From: Bacillota bacterium
GTDB lineage: Bacteria; Bacillota; Clostridia; Lachnospirales; Anaerotignaceae
Direction of reading: 5' to 3'
DNA: 64,000 bases
Assembly (NCBI GenBank): GCA_022791155.1
Contig: JAAVYN010000010.1
Location: 1 to 64,000 of the forward strand
Below, one piece after another: positions 26,390-35,935 of the stretch. Each line of letters starts with the position of its first letter. Position 1 is the stretch's first letter. The notes below the pieces were generated by a model, which was not told the DNA's origin, ran no database searches, and saw only the letters and a list, made by a program, of their open reading frames with translations. The translations under genes were made by a program, and so were the position numbers.

Positions 26390-27505
26390 ATGTTATTGCA
26401 TAAATTAACTTCTGCTGTGATTTTTAGCTCCATATTTACAATTGGATTTTCATTCAGCGCCATGGCCGCTGTTGAAGGAACTATAAATGGCAGCAATGTT
26501 AACGTGAGGGCCGAAAAAAACACATCAGCTGAAAAGGTTGACACGCTCAACGAGGGTGATGTTGTCGAGATCATTGAAAAAGATGGCGATTGGTATAAAA
26601 TATCTTCTAAAAATGCCGATGAAGCATATATTTCAGCTGAATACATAGATGTTTCTTCTGTTAAAGGAACAATAAATGAAAGCGATGTTAACGTGCGTCA
26701 AAGTGCTTCAACTTCATCTGAAGTTGTTGGAAAGGTGAACAGCGGCGACACAGTCACAGTCACTGCACAAAATGGCGATTGGTATCAAATCAGACGTGGA
26801 AGTGGAGAAACAGCATACATAAACAAAGACTATGTGACAGGCGACATGCTTGACGGAGTTGGAGAATTTTCAGGCGGTGAAAGCGAAGCCGCAACACAGA
26901 CATATGCAATTGTGACAGGTTCTTCATTGAGGCTTAGATCATCAGCTTCAACAGAAAGTGAAGTGATAACAACATTGCCGCTTGATGACGTTCTTGACGT
27001 TTTGGAAGTTAATGGAGACTGGGTTAAGGTTTCAACCTATGATGGCGAAACAGGATATGTGAGTGGAGAGTTTGTTGCTGTTCGTAATGGCGAAAAACCC
27101 TCAAGAAGCATTTCATCAAAGGGCGACTCCATTGTTTCATATGCCAAACAATTTTTGGGAACGCCTTATTCATGGGCCGGAACAAATCTCAATTCTGGAG
27201 TTGACTGCTCAGGTTTTGTCTATGCAGTGATGAAAAACTTTGGAATAAGTTTGAACAGAAGTTCAGCTGACATGGCATATAATGGAGTTTATGTTGAAAG
27301 GGCAAATCTTCAGGCGGGAGACCTTGTGTTCTTTGACACTACGAATGCCACAAACAAAGGATACATTTCACATGTGGGAATATATATGGGTGATGGAAGG
27401 ATAATTCACTCATCAAGCGGAAAACAGTGGGGTGTCACAATCAACAGCCTTTCTGAAGACTATTACAACACAAAGTATGTCACGGCAAGAAGGGTTTTGA
27501 GATGA
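26390..27505 (+). CDS. Secreted SH3-repeat NlpC/P60 peptidoglycan endopeptidase
   Basis: A 371-aa protein. A signal peptide ends near AMAA (about 27). Three bacterial SH3 (SH3b) domains follow (about 30-85, 92-150, 170-230), each with the pattern VNVR or LRLR...GDWxKIS. The C-terminal NlpC/P60 domain (about 245-371) shows catalytic Cys in DCSGFV, His in SHVGIY and a third polar His in IIHSS. It cleaves stem peptides in the cell wall for growth or division. It has GGGGG before ATG 26390, a consensus promoter and a possible WalR box. Confidence 0.95.
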   Translation: MLLHKLTSAVIFSSIFTIGFSFSAMAAVEGTINGSNVNVRAEKNTSAEKVDTLNEGDVVEIIEKDGDWYKISSKNADEAYISAEYIDVSSVKGTINESDVNVRQSASTSSEVVGKVNSGDTVTVTAQNGDWYQIRRGSGETAYINKDYVTGDMLDGVGEFSGGESEAATQTYAIVTGSSLRLRSSASTESEVITTLPLDDVLDVLEVNGDWVKVSTYDGETGYVSGEFVAVRNGEKPSRSISSKGDSIVSYAKQFLGTPYSWAGTNLNSGVDCSGFVYAVMKNFGISLNRSSADMAYNGVYVERANLQAGDLVFFDTTNATNKGYISHVGIYMGDGRIIHSSSGKQWGVTINSLSEDYYNTKYVTARRVLR

Positions 27506-27523
27506 TTTTAATATGAAGTTATG

Positions 27524-27563
27524 GCCGGTGTTCCAAAACGATTTTTTGGAATGCCGGCTTTTT
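27524..27563 (+). terminator. Terminator after NlpC/P60 gene
   Basis: GCCGGTGTTCC starting at 27524 pairs with GGAATGCCGGC ending at 27558; five T follow. Confidence 0.88.
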
Positions 27564-27846
27564 GTTTTGTATTTTATCAAAAATCTGCTGATTGCGCATG
27601 AAATGAGAAATTTCAAAATTGTTCACATGATGAAATATAATTTATGTTTTGTATATTGACAATCGAAAAATAAAGGATTAGTCTAAGTGCAACCTCTGAA
27701 TGATATGTATTGATATGTGATGAATGAAGCAAAAATGGTGTTTAAGTTTTTATAGTATTCTGTGGTCAAAAGCAATATTTTTATATATGATATATTAAGA
27801 CATATATTGTCTTTATATATATAAAAACATGGCTTAACGGTTTTAA
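27564..27846. other. Gene-free stretch before the ilvD remnant
   Basis: About 280 AT-rich bases. It should hold the ancestral promoter of the dehydratase. I see no clear consensus or structured RNA. Confidence 0.45.
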
Positions 27847-27867
27847 TTGGGAAAAGAAGGAATATTT

Positions 27868-28348
27868 ATGAGCAACTTTGGGGAAAGTGCATCTGAGAAT
27901 GAGAAACATCAGTTGCATCCATGCCGTGTGTATAAAGCGGCGGGCCTTGATGACGATGACTTAAGGCGGCCCAGCATTGGAATTGCAAATGCATTCAGTG
28001 ATGTTGTTCCGAAGCATTTTATCTTAGGCAGGTTGCCGAGTTTGTCAAAAAAGGTGTGCACTTGGCGGGGGAAACGCGGTTGAATTTGGCGTGATAGGCT
28101 GCTGTGACAGCGTGGGCAATGGAACAATTGGCGTGCACCATATTCTTCCGTCAAGAGAGGTGATTGCCGACAGCATCACTGTTGATGTTTATAAAAAAGA
28201 AGTGACACTGCATGTCAGTGAAGATGAATTGAAAAAACGCAAAGAAAAATGGCGCTTTGAGCCAAAGATATAGGAGGGATATTTGGCACGTTATCAGGCA
28301 ATGGCGCGTTCGGCTTCAATGGGCGGAATATTGAGCTGGAAAAAGTGA
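27868..28348 (+). pseudogene. Internally deleted, frameshifted ilvD/edd-family dehydratase remnant
   Basis: Family fragments appear in order. CRVYKAAGLDDDDLRRPSIG and IANAFSDVVPKHF (27868 to about 28020) match the N-terminus of dihydroxy-acid/sugar-acid dehydratases. QVAEFVKKGVHLAGG continues in a second frame, and NAVEFGVIGCCDS, then LPSREVIADSI, in a third, reached by a missing base in a G run near 28068. The next residues, VDVYKKEVTLHVSEDEL, belong to the far C-terminus, so about 400 codons including the cluster Cys are deleted. A TAG at 28271 interrupts before GYLARYQAMARSASMGG, the end of the family. It keeps an AAGAAGGAA ribosome site and cannot be active. Confidence 0.9.
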
Positions 28349-28486
28349 TTACATATGCTTGCCGCTGGGTGTGGCAAGGCAATCACAGAAAACAGAATGT
28401 TGAAATGGAAAGAGTGGCAACACATAAAACATAGAAGGAACTGTGGTTCACAAAACACACTGTCCGCGTGAAAGCTTTTTGCAAAA

Positions 28487-28526
28487 GGCGGCAAATATGG
28501 AATTTCTGTATATGCCGCCTCATTTT
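28487..28526 (+). terminator. Terminator between ilvD remnant and dehydrogenase
   Basis: GGCGGCA at 28487-28493 pairs with TGCCGCC at 28513-28519; TCATTTTTTAT follows. Confidence 0.78.
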
Positions 28527-28557
28527 TTATAGGTTAAAAATTTTGGGAGGGTCTTAT

Positions 28558-29496
28558 ATGCTTAAACTTCTTTATGTGGGAAAGGACAACACTACAGACG
28601 AAAATATGGAAAAAGTTAGAAAGCTTGGATATGATGTTATGCGTCACAGAGATGTGAAAGTTCCATTGACAGAGGAAGAAATGCAATGTGATGTGCTTGT
28701 GATGGTTGAAACATTCTTTCAAGAAAATAATATTGAAGACTTCAAAAATCTTAAATTTATACAGGCCCAAATGGTTGGAACGGACACAGTTGATATTGAT
28801 GGATTCAAAAAAAGAGGAATTATATATTGCAACTCAAGGGGCGTTTTTGACATTCCAATTTCGGAATTTGTCATGATGCGTGTTCTTGATATATACAAAC
28901 GAATGAGGGTTTATGAAGAACAAACAGCAAACAGAAGCTGGAGAAAACAATATGACATGCCTGAAGTCAATGGGAAAAAGGCCGCTGTTTTGGGAACAGG
29001 GGGAATAGGAACCGAAATAGCAAAAAGAATGAAACCGTTTGGCCTTGAGGTTGTTGGGTTTAACAGAAGCGGGAAAATGTCGAACCATTTTGACAGTGTT
29101 CAAAACATAAACAGTTTGGGCGAAAGCATAAATGAATTTGACATTGTTGTCATTGCAATTCCGCTTGACAAAAGCACATATCACATTTTTGATGATGAAA
29201 TGTTCAAAAAAATGAAAGACAAATCAGTTTTAATCAACATAGGAAGGGGCGCCATTGTTGAGGAAAAAGCTTTGGTCAATGCCCTTGAAAGTGAAAAACT
29301 TTTGGGAGCGGCCATAGATGTTTTTGAAAACGAGCCTTTGAGCGAAGAAAGCGTTTTGTGGGGATTTAAGAATTTTTATTATTCCCCTCACACAAGCTTT
29401 GCTTCTGAAAAAAATGTTCAAAGAATGTTCGACATGATTTATAAAAATCTCGAAAATTATGTGAATGGCAGAGAGCTCAACAACAGAATTGTATAA
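28558..29496 (+). CDS. D-isomer-specific 2-hydroxyacid dehydrogenase
   Basis: A 312-aa protein. The NAD-binding motif is GTGGIGTEIAKR (about 146-157); the catalytic-region signatures are NIGRGAIVEEKALV, FENEPL and SPHTSF. It reduces a 2-keto acid to a D-hydroxy acid in the cytoplasm. The conserved active-site His is seen in SPHTSF. ATG 28558 follows GGGAGG by 7 bases. It stands alone; the dead ilvD gene just before it hints at an older sugar-acid locus. The substrate is unknown. Confidence 0.9.
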   Translation: MLKLLYVGKDNTTDENMEKVRKLGYDVMRHRDVKVPLTEEEMQCDVLVMVETFFQENNIEDFKNLKFIQAQMVGTDTVDIDGFKKRGIIYCNSRGVFDIPISEFVMMRVLDIYKRMRVYEEQTANRSWRKQYDMPEVNGKKAAVLGTGGIGTEIAKRMKPFGLEVVGFNRSGKMSNHFDSVQNINSLGESINEFDIVVIAIPLDKSTYHIFDDEMFKKMKDKSVLINIGRGAIVEEKALVNALESEKLLGAAIDVFENEPLSEESVLWGFKNFYYSPHTSFASEKNVQRMFDMIYKNLENYVNGRELNNRIV

Positions 29497-29679
29497 TTGT
29501 TTCAGCTGGTTTTGAACAGGAGGAAGCTTTCATTTGCGAACAGTGTTTTATAATCAACAGATGTTCAAAAAATGTTGCGTAAACATATTTCCCTACTTTT
29601 TTTGTTCAATAGTTACATAAATTTTGCTTTTCATAAATAATAATTTGTGTTATTATTATAAATGATAGGGGGAATTTGA

Positions 29680-30498
29680 ATGAAAAAAACTATTCTTATT
29701 TTGTGTGCGACATTTTCTTTGGCATGTTGTGGAACAATGGCATTTGCTGCCGAAACTGATGTGGCCGAAACTGCCAAAACGGTCTATGATTCAAAAATTG
29801 AAAAAGTGGTTTTTGATGGTGAAGTTTTTGTTCCTGTGCGTGCTGTATATGAAGAAATGGGGGCTGAAGTTTTTTGGAACGAATCCGACAGCAGTGTGAC
29901 AATCAAAAAAGACAAAACAACCATAAAAATGAAACTTGGCAGCAGAATTGTGAATTTGAATGGCAAAAATTCTGTTATTAAAAAGCCACTGCTGATGATT
30001 AACGGAAGTGTGTATGTTTTGGCTGAGTCGGTTGAAACTGATTTGGCTCGTGAAAATGAGTTGAATGACGAAGCCTCTGGTGATGCCGACAATTTGGGTG
30101 AAGACGAAAATTTTTTGGATTCAAACGATGAAACAGAAGACATGCCCGAAATCATGTATTCTAAGAGGCCTGGAGCCAAATTTGTATCATTTGATGACGG
30201 AACACCTAAAGTTTCTTGCAGTTTTGATGTGTTCAATGTCACTGAAATGAAGAAGATTAATGATGACTATATAAGAATAGACATTTTAATGTCTGGAAAT
30301 GTGAAATATAATATAGACGCACTTGGAAACAACAACGTTGGAACAAAGAGCGTCAGAGTGTACTTAATTTGCTATGATGATGACGGCAAAAAAATAGCTC
30401 ACAACACTGTCATGGTGAAGGATGAAAGCTTTGAAATCACAAAATCTTTGAACATTCCGGCAAAAACAAGAAGAATTTCTCTTGAACTGGAGCGTTGA
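29680..30498 (+). CDS. Exported protein with copper amine oxidase N-terminal-like domain
   Basis: A 272-aa protein with a signal peptide cleaved after AFAA (about 24). Residues 40-115 show the CuAO-N/stalk pattern: VFVPVRAVYEEMGAEVFWNE, SVTIKKDKTTIKMKLGS and KPLLMINGSVYVLAE. This domain is a common clostridial surface module that is not an oxidase. An acidic linker (about 125-150) is followed by a C-terminal beta domain (about 165-272). GGGGG lies before ATG 29680. The function is unknown. Confidence 0.85.
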   Translation: MKKTILILCATFSLACCGTMAFAAETDVAETAKTVYDSKIEKVVFDGEVFVPVRAVYEEMGAEVFWNESDSSVTIKKDKTTIKMKLGSRIVNLNGKNSVIKKPLLMINGSVYVLAESVETDLARENELNDEASGDADNLGEDENFLDSNDETEDMPEIMYSKRPGAKFVSFDDGTPKVSCSFDVFNVTEMKKINDDYIRIDILMSGNVKYNIDALGNNNVGTKSVRVYLICYDDDGKKIAHNTVMVKDESFEITKSLNIPAKTRRISLELER

Positions 30499-30601
30499 AC
30501 ATATATATGCTTGTGACAAATGGCCAATGTGCCATGAAGCACATGTGTTAGAAAATGTTCTGCATGAAGCTCTTGAATGAATTTATAAAACAATAATGCC
30601 A

Positions 30602-30650
30602 GCCTGTTGTGAGTTTGTAAAAAACTTATCAACAGGCAAAAAATTTTTTG
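30602..30650 (+). terminator. Terminator after CuAO-N-like gene
   Basis: GCCTGTTG at 30602-30609 pairs with CAACAGGC at 30630-30637, with inner GAGTTT/AAACTT. AAAAAATTTTTT follows. Confidence 0.65.
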
Positions 30651-30706
30651 CTTAATGGTATACAAAAGCTCATTTTGTTGGTAATATTATATCATGGAGG
30701 ATAAAT

Positions 30707-31912
30707 ATGAGCGACATTATTGATTATATAAAATGGCGGGGAGACATTAGCTTTTTCAACGACAAATTTAATGAAATCGATGCTCTCATATTAAGCCAGT
30801 TTTCATATTTGGATTTTAGCGATATTGTCTCTGATGATTTTGATGATGATATAAGTTTGAAAGAAGCATGGAGGCTGTTTTCTAAAATTTCGCGCCATTG
30901 TGACAGAAAAGATCCTGGTGTTTTGATCTCAAAAGATGTCACTCTTTTGTTTGAGGAAATGGCAAAAAGTGAAAGATTTTTGTGCATGAGGCTTTGCGGC
31001 TATGTGAACACAGTTGATGAAAAAGAGGAGAAGCAATTTTCGGCAATCACAGCCATATTGCCTGACGGAACAAACGTCGTAGTTTTTAGAGGAACTGATG
31101 ACACTATTGTTGGCTGGAAAGAAGATTTCAACATGAGTTTTCTTGACAACGTTCCATCTCAGCTTTCGGCCATTGATTATCTGACAAAAGCATCGTCAAA
31201 GCTTGAGGGCGGAATGATTATAGCGGGCCATTCAAAAGGCGGAAATTTGGCTATATATTCTTCTTTGTTTTGTGACAGTGGTGTGCGAAAAAGAATAATT
31301 GGGATTTATAATAATGACGGCCCCGGATTTAAGCCGGAGCTGCTGACCAAAAGAAGTTATAAAGAAATTTATGACAGAATTCACTCATATATTCCACAAT
31401 CATCTGTTGTTGGCATGCTGTTTGCCTGCCACGATGAATATAAAATTGTCAAAAGCCGGCAGTTTGGGCTGCTTCAGCACAATCCTTTCAATTGGGAAGT
31501 TGTTGGAAACAAGTTTGTTTTGTGTGACAAAATTTCAGAGGGGAGCGCGTTTGCCGACAGCACATTTAGAGACTGGGTCATGAAAATGGACAAAAATCAA
31601 AAGGAGAAGTTTGTTGACGCGCTTTTTGAAATAATTGAGGCAAGCAATGCCACAACACTCACAGAGCTGAAAGAAGATGGAATGAAAGGCTATGGAGCGA
31701 TGATTAAAAGCCTGACTTTGGCTGATGATGAAACAAAAAGCGTGTTGATAAAAACGCTTCAGCTTCTCTTTGAAACGGCAAAAGACAACCTGCTCTATGG
31801 AAAATCTAAAAAAGAAATGGCAATGGAAAAGGTGGAAGACATTGTTTCCAAGGTTAAGCTTCACAAAAGCAAAAAATATGTTGTTGTTAAAAAGAAAGAA
31901 GGAGAACTGTGA
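30707..31912 (+). CDS. DUF2974 (Mbeg1-like) alpha/beta hydrolase
   Basis: A 401-aa cytoplasmic protein. The nucleophile elbow is GHSKGGNLA (about 178-186), with the oxyanion-side VVFRGTDDTIVGWKEDF upstream and a possible acid and base in DNDGPGFK-like (NNDGPGFKPE) and HDEY. The family is wide in Firmicutes, annotated as Mbeg1-like or DUF2974; its substrate is not known. GGAGG precedes ATG 30707. The stop overlaps the next gene by 4 bases (GTGA). Confidence 0.87.
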   Translation: MSDIIDYIKWRGDISFFNDKFNEIDALILSQFSYLDFSDIVSDDFDDDISLKEAWRLFSKISRHCDRKDPGVLISKDVTLLFEEMAKSERFLCMRLCGYVNTVDEKEEKQFSAITAILPDGTNVVVFRGTDDTIVGWKEDFNMSFLDNVPSQLSAIDYLTKASSKLEGGMIIAGHSKGGNLAIYSSLFCDSGVRKRIIGIYNNDGPGFKPELLTKRSYKEIYDRIHSYIPQSSVVGMLFACHDEYKIVKSRQFGLLQHNPFNWEVVGNKFVLCDKISEGSAFADSTFRDWVMKMDKNQKEKFVDALFEIIEASNATTLTELKEDGMKGYGAMIKSLTLADDETKSVLIKTLQLLFETAKDNLLYGKSKKEMAMEKVEDIVSKVKLHKSKKYVVVKKKEGEL

Positions 31913-32379
31913 GAAGGAAAGAACTTGAGATAACTGATTTGGAAAAGATAGAGGAGCTTTTGAAAAGATATAACGTGATGCGCGTTGGATTTTATGACGG
32001 TGAAAAGATTCACATATTTCCAGTGAATTTTGGATATGAAATGAATGGTGATGTTTTGACACTGTTTTTTCATGGAGCAAAAAGCGGAACAAAAGCTGAA
32101 CTGAGCAAAAACGAACCAGTTGTGTCATTTGAAATGGATGAATGCATTGGCATTGAGGGAAAGGGAACAAAAGCATGCAAATATACATGTCATTACAGCA
32201 GTGTTATGGGAAGCGGAAGAATTGGTTTGGTTGAAAACGCTGATGAAAAAAGGCATGCACTTGATGTGTTGATGAAAGGAATTTCTGAAAAAGAAAACTT
32301 TGATTATGACGATAAAATTTTGGCACAAACAGCAGTGTATAAAATTGTGGCTGACGAATTTCGGGCAAAGATGAAGTGA
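31909..32379 (+). CDS. Pyridoxamine 5'-phosphate oxidase-like flavoprotein
   Basis: A 156-aa split-barrel protein of the NimA/PNPOx-like group: MRRKELEITDLEKIEELL, VGFYDGEKIHIFPVNFGYE, LTLFFHGAKSGTKAE, then SVMGSGRIGLVE. It should bind FMN and could reduce nitro compounds or other substrates. The GTG start at 31909 overlaps the previous stop (GTGA) and is preceded by AAGGAG, so it is translationally coupled to the hydrolase. Confidence 0.88.
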   Translation: MRRKELEITDLEKIEELLKRYNVMRVGFYDGEKIHIFPVNFGYEMNGDVLTLFFHGAKSGTKAELSKNEPVVSFEMDECIGIEGKGTKACKYTCHYSSVMGSGRIGLVENADEKRHALDVLMKGISEKENFDYDDKILAQTAVYKIVADEFRAKMK

Positions 32380-32518
32380 TTTGACAATGTTTGTGAAAAC
32401 ATCAAATTTATATAACCAATATCTGGGCTGAACGAAATTCACAATCTTGCTGCATGAACTTGAACTTGGCCACAGGCAGTTGTCAACACAGGGCATGTTT
32501 TTGATGAAAGGCGGTGTT

Positions 32519-33064
32519 ATGATTATGAAGATAAGGGAAATGATTAGTAATGACTGGCAAATAGTGAGCGAAATTTATAAAGATGCAATCAAAAGCAACA
32601 TGGCCACGCTTGAATATTCTTGTCCGCCATATGACCAGTGGGACAGCGGATATAAAAAAAATGAAAGAGTTGTTGCCGAAAAAGACGGCACAGTGGCGGG
32701 TTGGGCTGCGTTGACTGAACTCTATCGCGGTGAAGCGTTTAGAGGAGTGCGTGGAATAAGCGTTTGTGTTGAGGCAAGCGAAAGAGGCAATGGAGTTGGG
32801 AAAGAGCTGATTGATCACATGATTGAGTTTGCCGACAACAACAATATATGGACTTTGCAAACAATGATGTTAGATGAAAATGAAGCTGCAATGAGGCTTT
32901 TTGAAAAGTGCGGTTTCAGGCGCGTTGGATATAGAAAAATGATTGGAATTGACAGGTTTGGACATTGGAGAAACATGGTGCTTTTGGAGAGAAGGAGCAG
33001 TGTTATTGGGTTCACAGGCTGCAACATGGCTGAATGCAAGCTTAGAGACAATGCTGGCAAATGA
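32519..33064 (+). CDS. GNAT family N-acetyltransferase (PAT-like)
   Basis: A 181-aa protein. It has the phosphinothricin-acetyltransferase-like layout: IREMISNDWQIVSEIYKDAI, AGWAALTELYRGEAF, the acetyl-CoA loop ERGNGVGKELID, and FEKCGFRRVGYRKMIG. Start options are ATG 32519 and ATG 32525, with AAAGGCGG upstream. It transfers acetyl to an amine, possibly an amino acid sulfoximine or phosphinothricin-like toxin. A strong terminator follows. Confidence 0.9.
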   Translation: MIMKIREMISNDWQIVSEIYKDAIKSNMATLEYSCPPYDQWDSGYKKNERVVAEKDGTVAGWAALTELYRGEAFRGVRGISVCVEASERGNGVGKELIDHMIEFADNNNIWTLQTMMLDENEAAMRLFEKCGFRRVGYRKMIGIDRFGHWRNMVLLERRSSVIGFTGCNMAECKLRDNAGK

Positions 33065-33069
33065 GTCAT

Positions 33070-33111
33070 AAAATCCGGGTTTCATGAAAATTTTTGTGAA
33101 ACCCGGATTTT
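33070..33111. terminator. Bidirectional terminator after acetyltransferase gene
   Basis: AAAATCCGGGTTTCA at 33070-33084 pairs perfectly with TGAAACCCGGATTTT ending at 33111. Confidence 0.9.
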
Positions 33112-33125
33112 ATAATTTTTGTTTT

Positions 33126-33803
33126 CTATTTTGTTGAGTTTGCAAAGCTTATGGGGTTTGCCTCAGTTTTTCCAAATGAGTTTTGAGGTGAAGGGCTTGA
33201 AAGATTGAAATATAGTTTCGAATCCTCAGTGACTCCAAAATCTTTGTTGCTTCCTGTGTCTTGAATTTTGTTGAACGCCTCGCGGAACAATGCGTTGTGG
33301 GCTTCTTCGCGATTGAGAAGAAAGTCTATTGTGTCTCGCACTTTTTTGTCATTGATCTGGCGGTAGAGATATTCATAAACAACTTTGGCACGCTGTTCAG
33401 AAGCTATGTTTGACAACAAATCTGCGCACAAATCGCCTGTGACTGTCACATAGTCAGCTGTCCATGGTGAGCCTGAAGTGTTCATGAGCCCCGGATTGAG
33501 CCCAAGCAGCACGTGCGTCTGTATTTCTCCAGCGGGCACTGTTCTATAGTCAACGTCATGTCCGTTGAGCAGATTTATTGTGGCACCAACCATTTCCATG
33601 TGGCTGAGTTCTTCAGCGGCTATATCCATGAACAAGTCTTTGATCACAGGATCTTTTATTCTGAAGCTTTGGGATATATATTGCATGGCAGACTTTAGCT
33701 CGCCATTGCCTCCTCCAAGCTGTTCCTGAAGCAAAACGGCATATTGCGGGTTTGGTTCCTCAATGCCAACAGGATGAAGAAGCTGTTTTTCATGTTTGAA
33801 CAT
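33126..33803 (-). CDS. Manganese catalase (CotJC-like)
   Basis: A 225-aa ferritin-like di-manganese protein. The metal ligands lie in MDIAAEELSHMEM and NREEAHN, with others in LLQEQLGGGNGE and ASEQRA. It degrades hydrogen peroxide; in spore formers the paralogue CotJC is a spore-coat protein. The ATG at 33803 has AGGAGGT 8 bases upstream. It is alone, convergent with the acetyltransferase; no cotJA/B are seen. Confidence 0.9.
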   Translation of the reverse strand: MFKHEKQLLHPVGIEEPNPQYAVLLQEQLGGGNGELKSAMQYISQSFRIKDPVIKDLFMDIAAEELSHMEMVGATINLLNGHDVDYRTVPAGEIQTHVLLGLNPGLMNTSGSPWTADYVTVTGDLCADLLSNIASEQRAKVVYEYLYRQINDKKVRDTIDFLLNREEAHNALFREAFNKIQDTGSNKDFGVTEDSKLYFNLSSPSPQNSFGKTEANPISFANSTK

Positions 33804-34032
33804 ACTGTCATACCTCCTGAAAAAGTTATTTATAATAATGTATTATCCTCAAATATTGAGAAAGGTATTCGTTTTGAAAATTTGAATTAAATGGAAATAT
33901 ATTTGTGTGTTTTTCAGAATATTTTATTTTGAAAAACGGGATATTAATTTAAACCGGCACACAAATGATTTTGTGAGGGTGAGCAGGCTTTCTAACTGAA
34001 TTGCCAAAAAAATTTAAGGGAGAATTGACAGT

Positions 34033-34254
34033 ATGGATAAAAAAGAAAACTGTGACATTGAGTTTACAACATATGACAGACTTTTGAAATCATGGGAAAA
34101 TTCTATGGAAATGACAAGGGAATATAGCATATATTCAAAGGACAAAGAAAATGATCCAAAAGTGAGAGAGGTTTTTGCCGAATTTGCCAAAGATGAGGGA
34201 GTTCACGCCTCAAGATTGAGAGATTTGATCATTGAGCACAAAAACAAAAAATGA
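34033..34254 (+). CDS. Small ferritin-like/rubrerythrin-related helical protein
   Basis: A 73-aa protein, entirely helical and charged: TYDRLLKSWENSMEMTREYS, then VREVFAEFAKDEGVHASRLRDLI. The ExxxH-like pattern of the second helix (FAEFAKDEGVHASRL) resembles half of a ferritin-like bundle, which might pair as a dimer. AAGGGAG lies before ATG 34033. It sits divergent to the Mn catalase and may share an oxidative-stress or spore role; this is inference. Confidence 0.6.
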   Translation: MDKKENCDIEFTTYDRLLKSWENSMEMTREYSIYSKDKENDPKVREVFAEFAKDEGVHASRLRDLIIEHKNKK

Positions 34255-34279
34255 GTTTTTGAAAATTTATGAATATAAT

Positions 34280-34317
34280 GCCGCCGAAAGTTTGAAAACT
34301 TCAAAGGCGGCTTTTTT
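34280..34317 (+). terminator. Terminator after the small helical gene
   Basis: GCCGCC at 34280-34285 pairs with GGCGGC at 34306-34311, with GAAAGTTTG/AAACTTC inside; six T follow. Confidence 0.88.
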
Positions 34318-34337
34318 GTTTGTGACGATATTTGCTA

Positions 34338-34366
34338 TTGACATATTGGGTTGTTTTTGGTAGAAT
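34338..34366 (+). promoter_or_regulatory. Promoter of metK
   Basis: TTGACA at 34338-34343 and TAGAAT at 34361-34366 are spaced by 17 bp, just before the SAM riboswitch. Confidence 0.8.
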
Positions 34367-34388
34367 CATATAAAATTAATAAAGAATG

Positions 34389-34494
34389 CTTATCAAGAGT
34401 GGTTGAGGGAATAGGCCCTATGATACCCGGCAACCGGCGTTTTATTACCGCACGGTGCTAATTCCTACGCTGTTATTACAGCGGCAGATGAGTT
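34389..34494 (+). promoter_or_regulatory. SAM-I (S-box) riboswitch
   Basis: The S-box conserved words appear in order: CTTATCAAGAG, GAGGGA, GGCCCTATGA, CCCGGCAACC, GGTGCTAATTCC and GATGAG at the 3' end. It binds S-adenosylmethionine. The following terminator hairpin is the switch platform, so high SAM stops metK transcription. Confidence 0.96.
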
Positions 34495-34504
34495 TGTGTG
34501 TTTT

Positions 34505-34542
34505 GCTCGCATTGCCACTGTGCTTTGCGAGCTTTGTTTTTC
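34505..34542 (+). terminator. SAM-riboswitch terminator
   Basis: GCTCGCA at 34505-34511 pairs with TGCGAGC at 34526-34532, followed by TTTGTTTTTC. It is the regulated terminator of the S-box. Confidence 0.88.
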
Positions 34543-34564
34543 TAATTTAAGGAGGAAATTGAAA

Positions 34565-35704
34565 ATGAGCAAAAGATTATTCACTTCGGAATCTGTGACG
34601 GAAGGACATCCTGACAAGTTGTGTGATCAAATTTCTGACGCCATACTTGACGCCATATTGGAGAAAGACAAGAACGCAAGAGTGGCTTGCGAAACAACGG
34701 CAAACACGGGCATGATATATGTTATGGGCGAAATAACCACAAGTTGCTATGTTGATATTGAAAAAATTGTGAGGGAGACAGTTCGTGAAATTGGATACAC
34801 AAGAGCTAAATTTGGCTTTGATTCAGAGGTTTGCGCTGTTTTGACATCAATAAAAGGCCAGTCGCCTGACATAGCCATGGGCGTTGACAACAATGGCGCC
34901 GGGGATCAAGGCATGATGTTTGGCTTTGCCTGCAATGAGACAGAGGAATATATGCCCATGCCGATTTATCTTGCGCACAAGCTGACAAAAAGACTTGCCG
35001 AGGTGCGCAAAAAAGGCATACTTGAATATCTTCGCCCTGATGGAAAAAGTCAGGTTACTGTGGAATATGACAATGGAAAGCCTGTCAGAGTTGACACAGT
35101 TGTTATATCAACGCAACATGCGCCTGACGTTGATCAGCAGTCAATCAGAAATAATGTTATAAATGAAGTTATAAAGGCTGTTATTCCTGAAAAACTTCTT
35201 GATGACAACACAAAATATTTCATCAACCCAACTGGAAGGTTTGTCATTGGAGGGCCACAGGGCGACAGCGGTTTGACAGGAAGAAAAATCATTGTTGACA
35301 CATATGGCGGCTATGCCAGCCATGGCGGCGGCGCTTTTTCGGGAAAGGATCCAACAAAGGTGGATCGCTCAGCATGTTATGCAGCACGCCATGTGGCAAA
35401 GAACATTGTTGCAAGCAAAATTGCTGACAAATGTGAAATTGAGCTGGCCTATGCAATTGGCGTTGCAGAGCCTGTCAGCATTTTTGTGAACACATTTGGA
35501 ACGGGGAAAGTTCCTGATGAAAAACTTGAAGCAATTGTGAAAAACAATTTTGATCTCACACCAAACGGGATTATATCAAGGTTTGATCTCAAAAGACCTA
35601 TATACAAACAAACAGCAGCTTATGGACATTTTGGAAGAAATGATCTCGATCTTCCATGGGAAAAGCTTGACATGGTTGGTGTGTTTGAAGAATACGTGAA
35701 ATAA
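34565..35704 (+). CDS. metK: S-adenosylmethionine synthetase
   Basis: A 379-aa protein of near-usual family size. Signatures: [20 protein letters not shown] (with methionine and metal residues), [32 protein letters not shown] and [16 protein letters not shown]. It makes SAM from methionine and ATP. The start is ATG 34565, behind AAGGAGG. The SAM-I riboswitch and terminator upstream give feedback control. Confidence 0.97.
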   Translation: MSKRLFTSESVTEGHPDKLCDQISDAILDAILEKDKNARVACETTANTGMIYVMGEITTSCYVDIEKIVRETVREIGYTRAKFGFDSEVCAVLTSIKGQSPDIAMGVDNNGAGDQGMMFGFACNETEEYMPMPIYLAHKLTKRLAEVRKKGILEYLRPDGKSQVTVEYDNGKPVRVDTVVISTQHAPDVDQQSIRNNVINEVIKAVIPEKLLDDNTKYFINPTGRFVIGGPQGDSGLTGRKIIVDTYGGYASHGGGAFSGKDPTKVDRSACYAARHVAKNIVASKIADKCEIELAYAIGVAEPVSIFVNTFGTGKVPDEKLEAIVKNNFDLTPNGIISRFDLKRPIYKQTAAYGHFGRNDLDLPWEKLDMVGVFEEYVK

Positions 35705-35720
35705 AAAAATATATATATAT

Positions 35721-35758
35721 AAAATCTCCGCTTAATAAAAATTTAAGCGGAGATTTTT
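35721..35758 (+). terminator. Terminator after metK
   Basis: AAAATCTCCGCTTAA at 35721-35735 pairs with TTAAGCGGAGATTTT at 35743-35757, followed by T. Confidence 0.9.
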
Positions 35759-35935
35759 TGTTGAAAGGACTGCAATTTTTTGATTTTTGCAGTGGCCCCA
35801 AAAAGCCTCAACGGCCAAACCGCAGAAACTTCAGCTGACTCACTTTTGTGATGCCTGGTGAGTTTGGCAAGAGAATTGGGAACGCGTTTGTGCAATGTGA
35901 GTTTTTGTGTATACAAACTTATATGTCGGCGCTAA

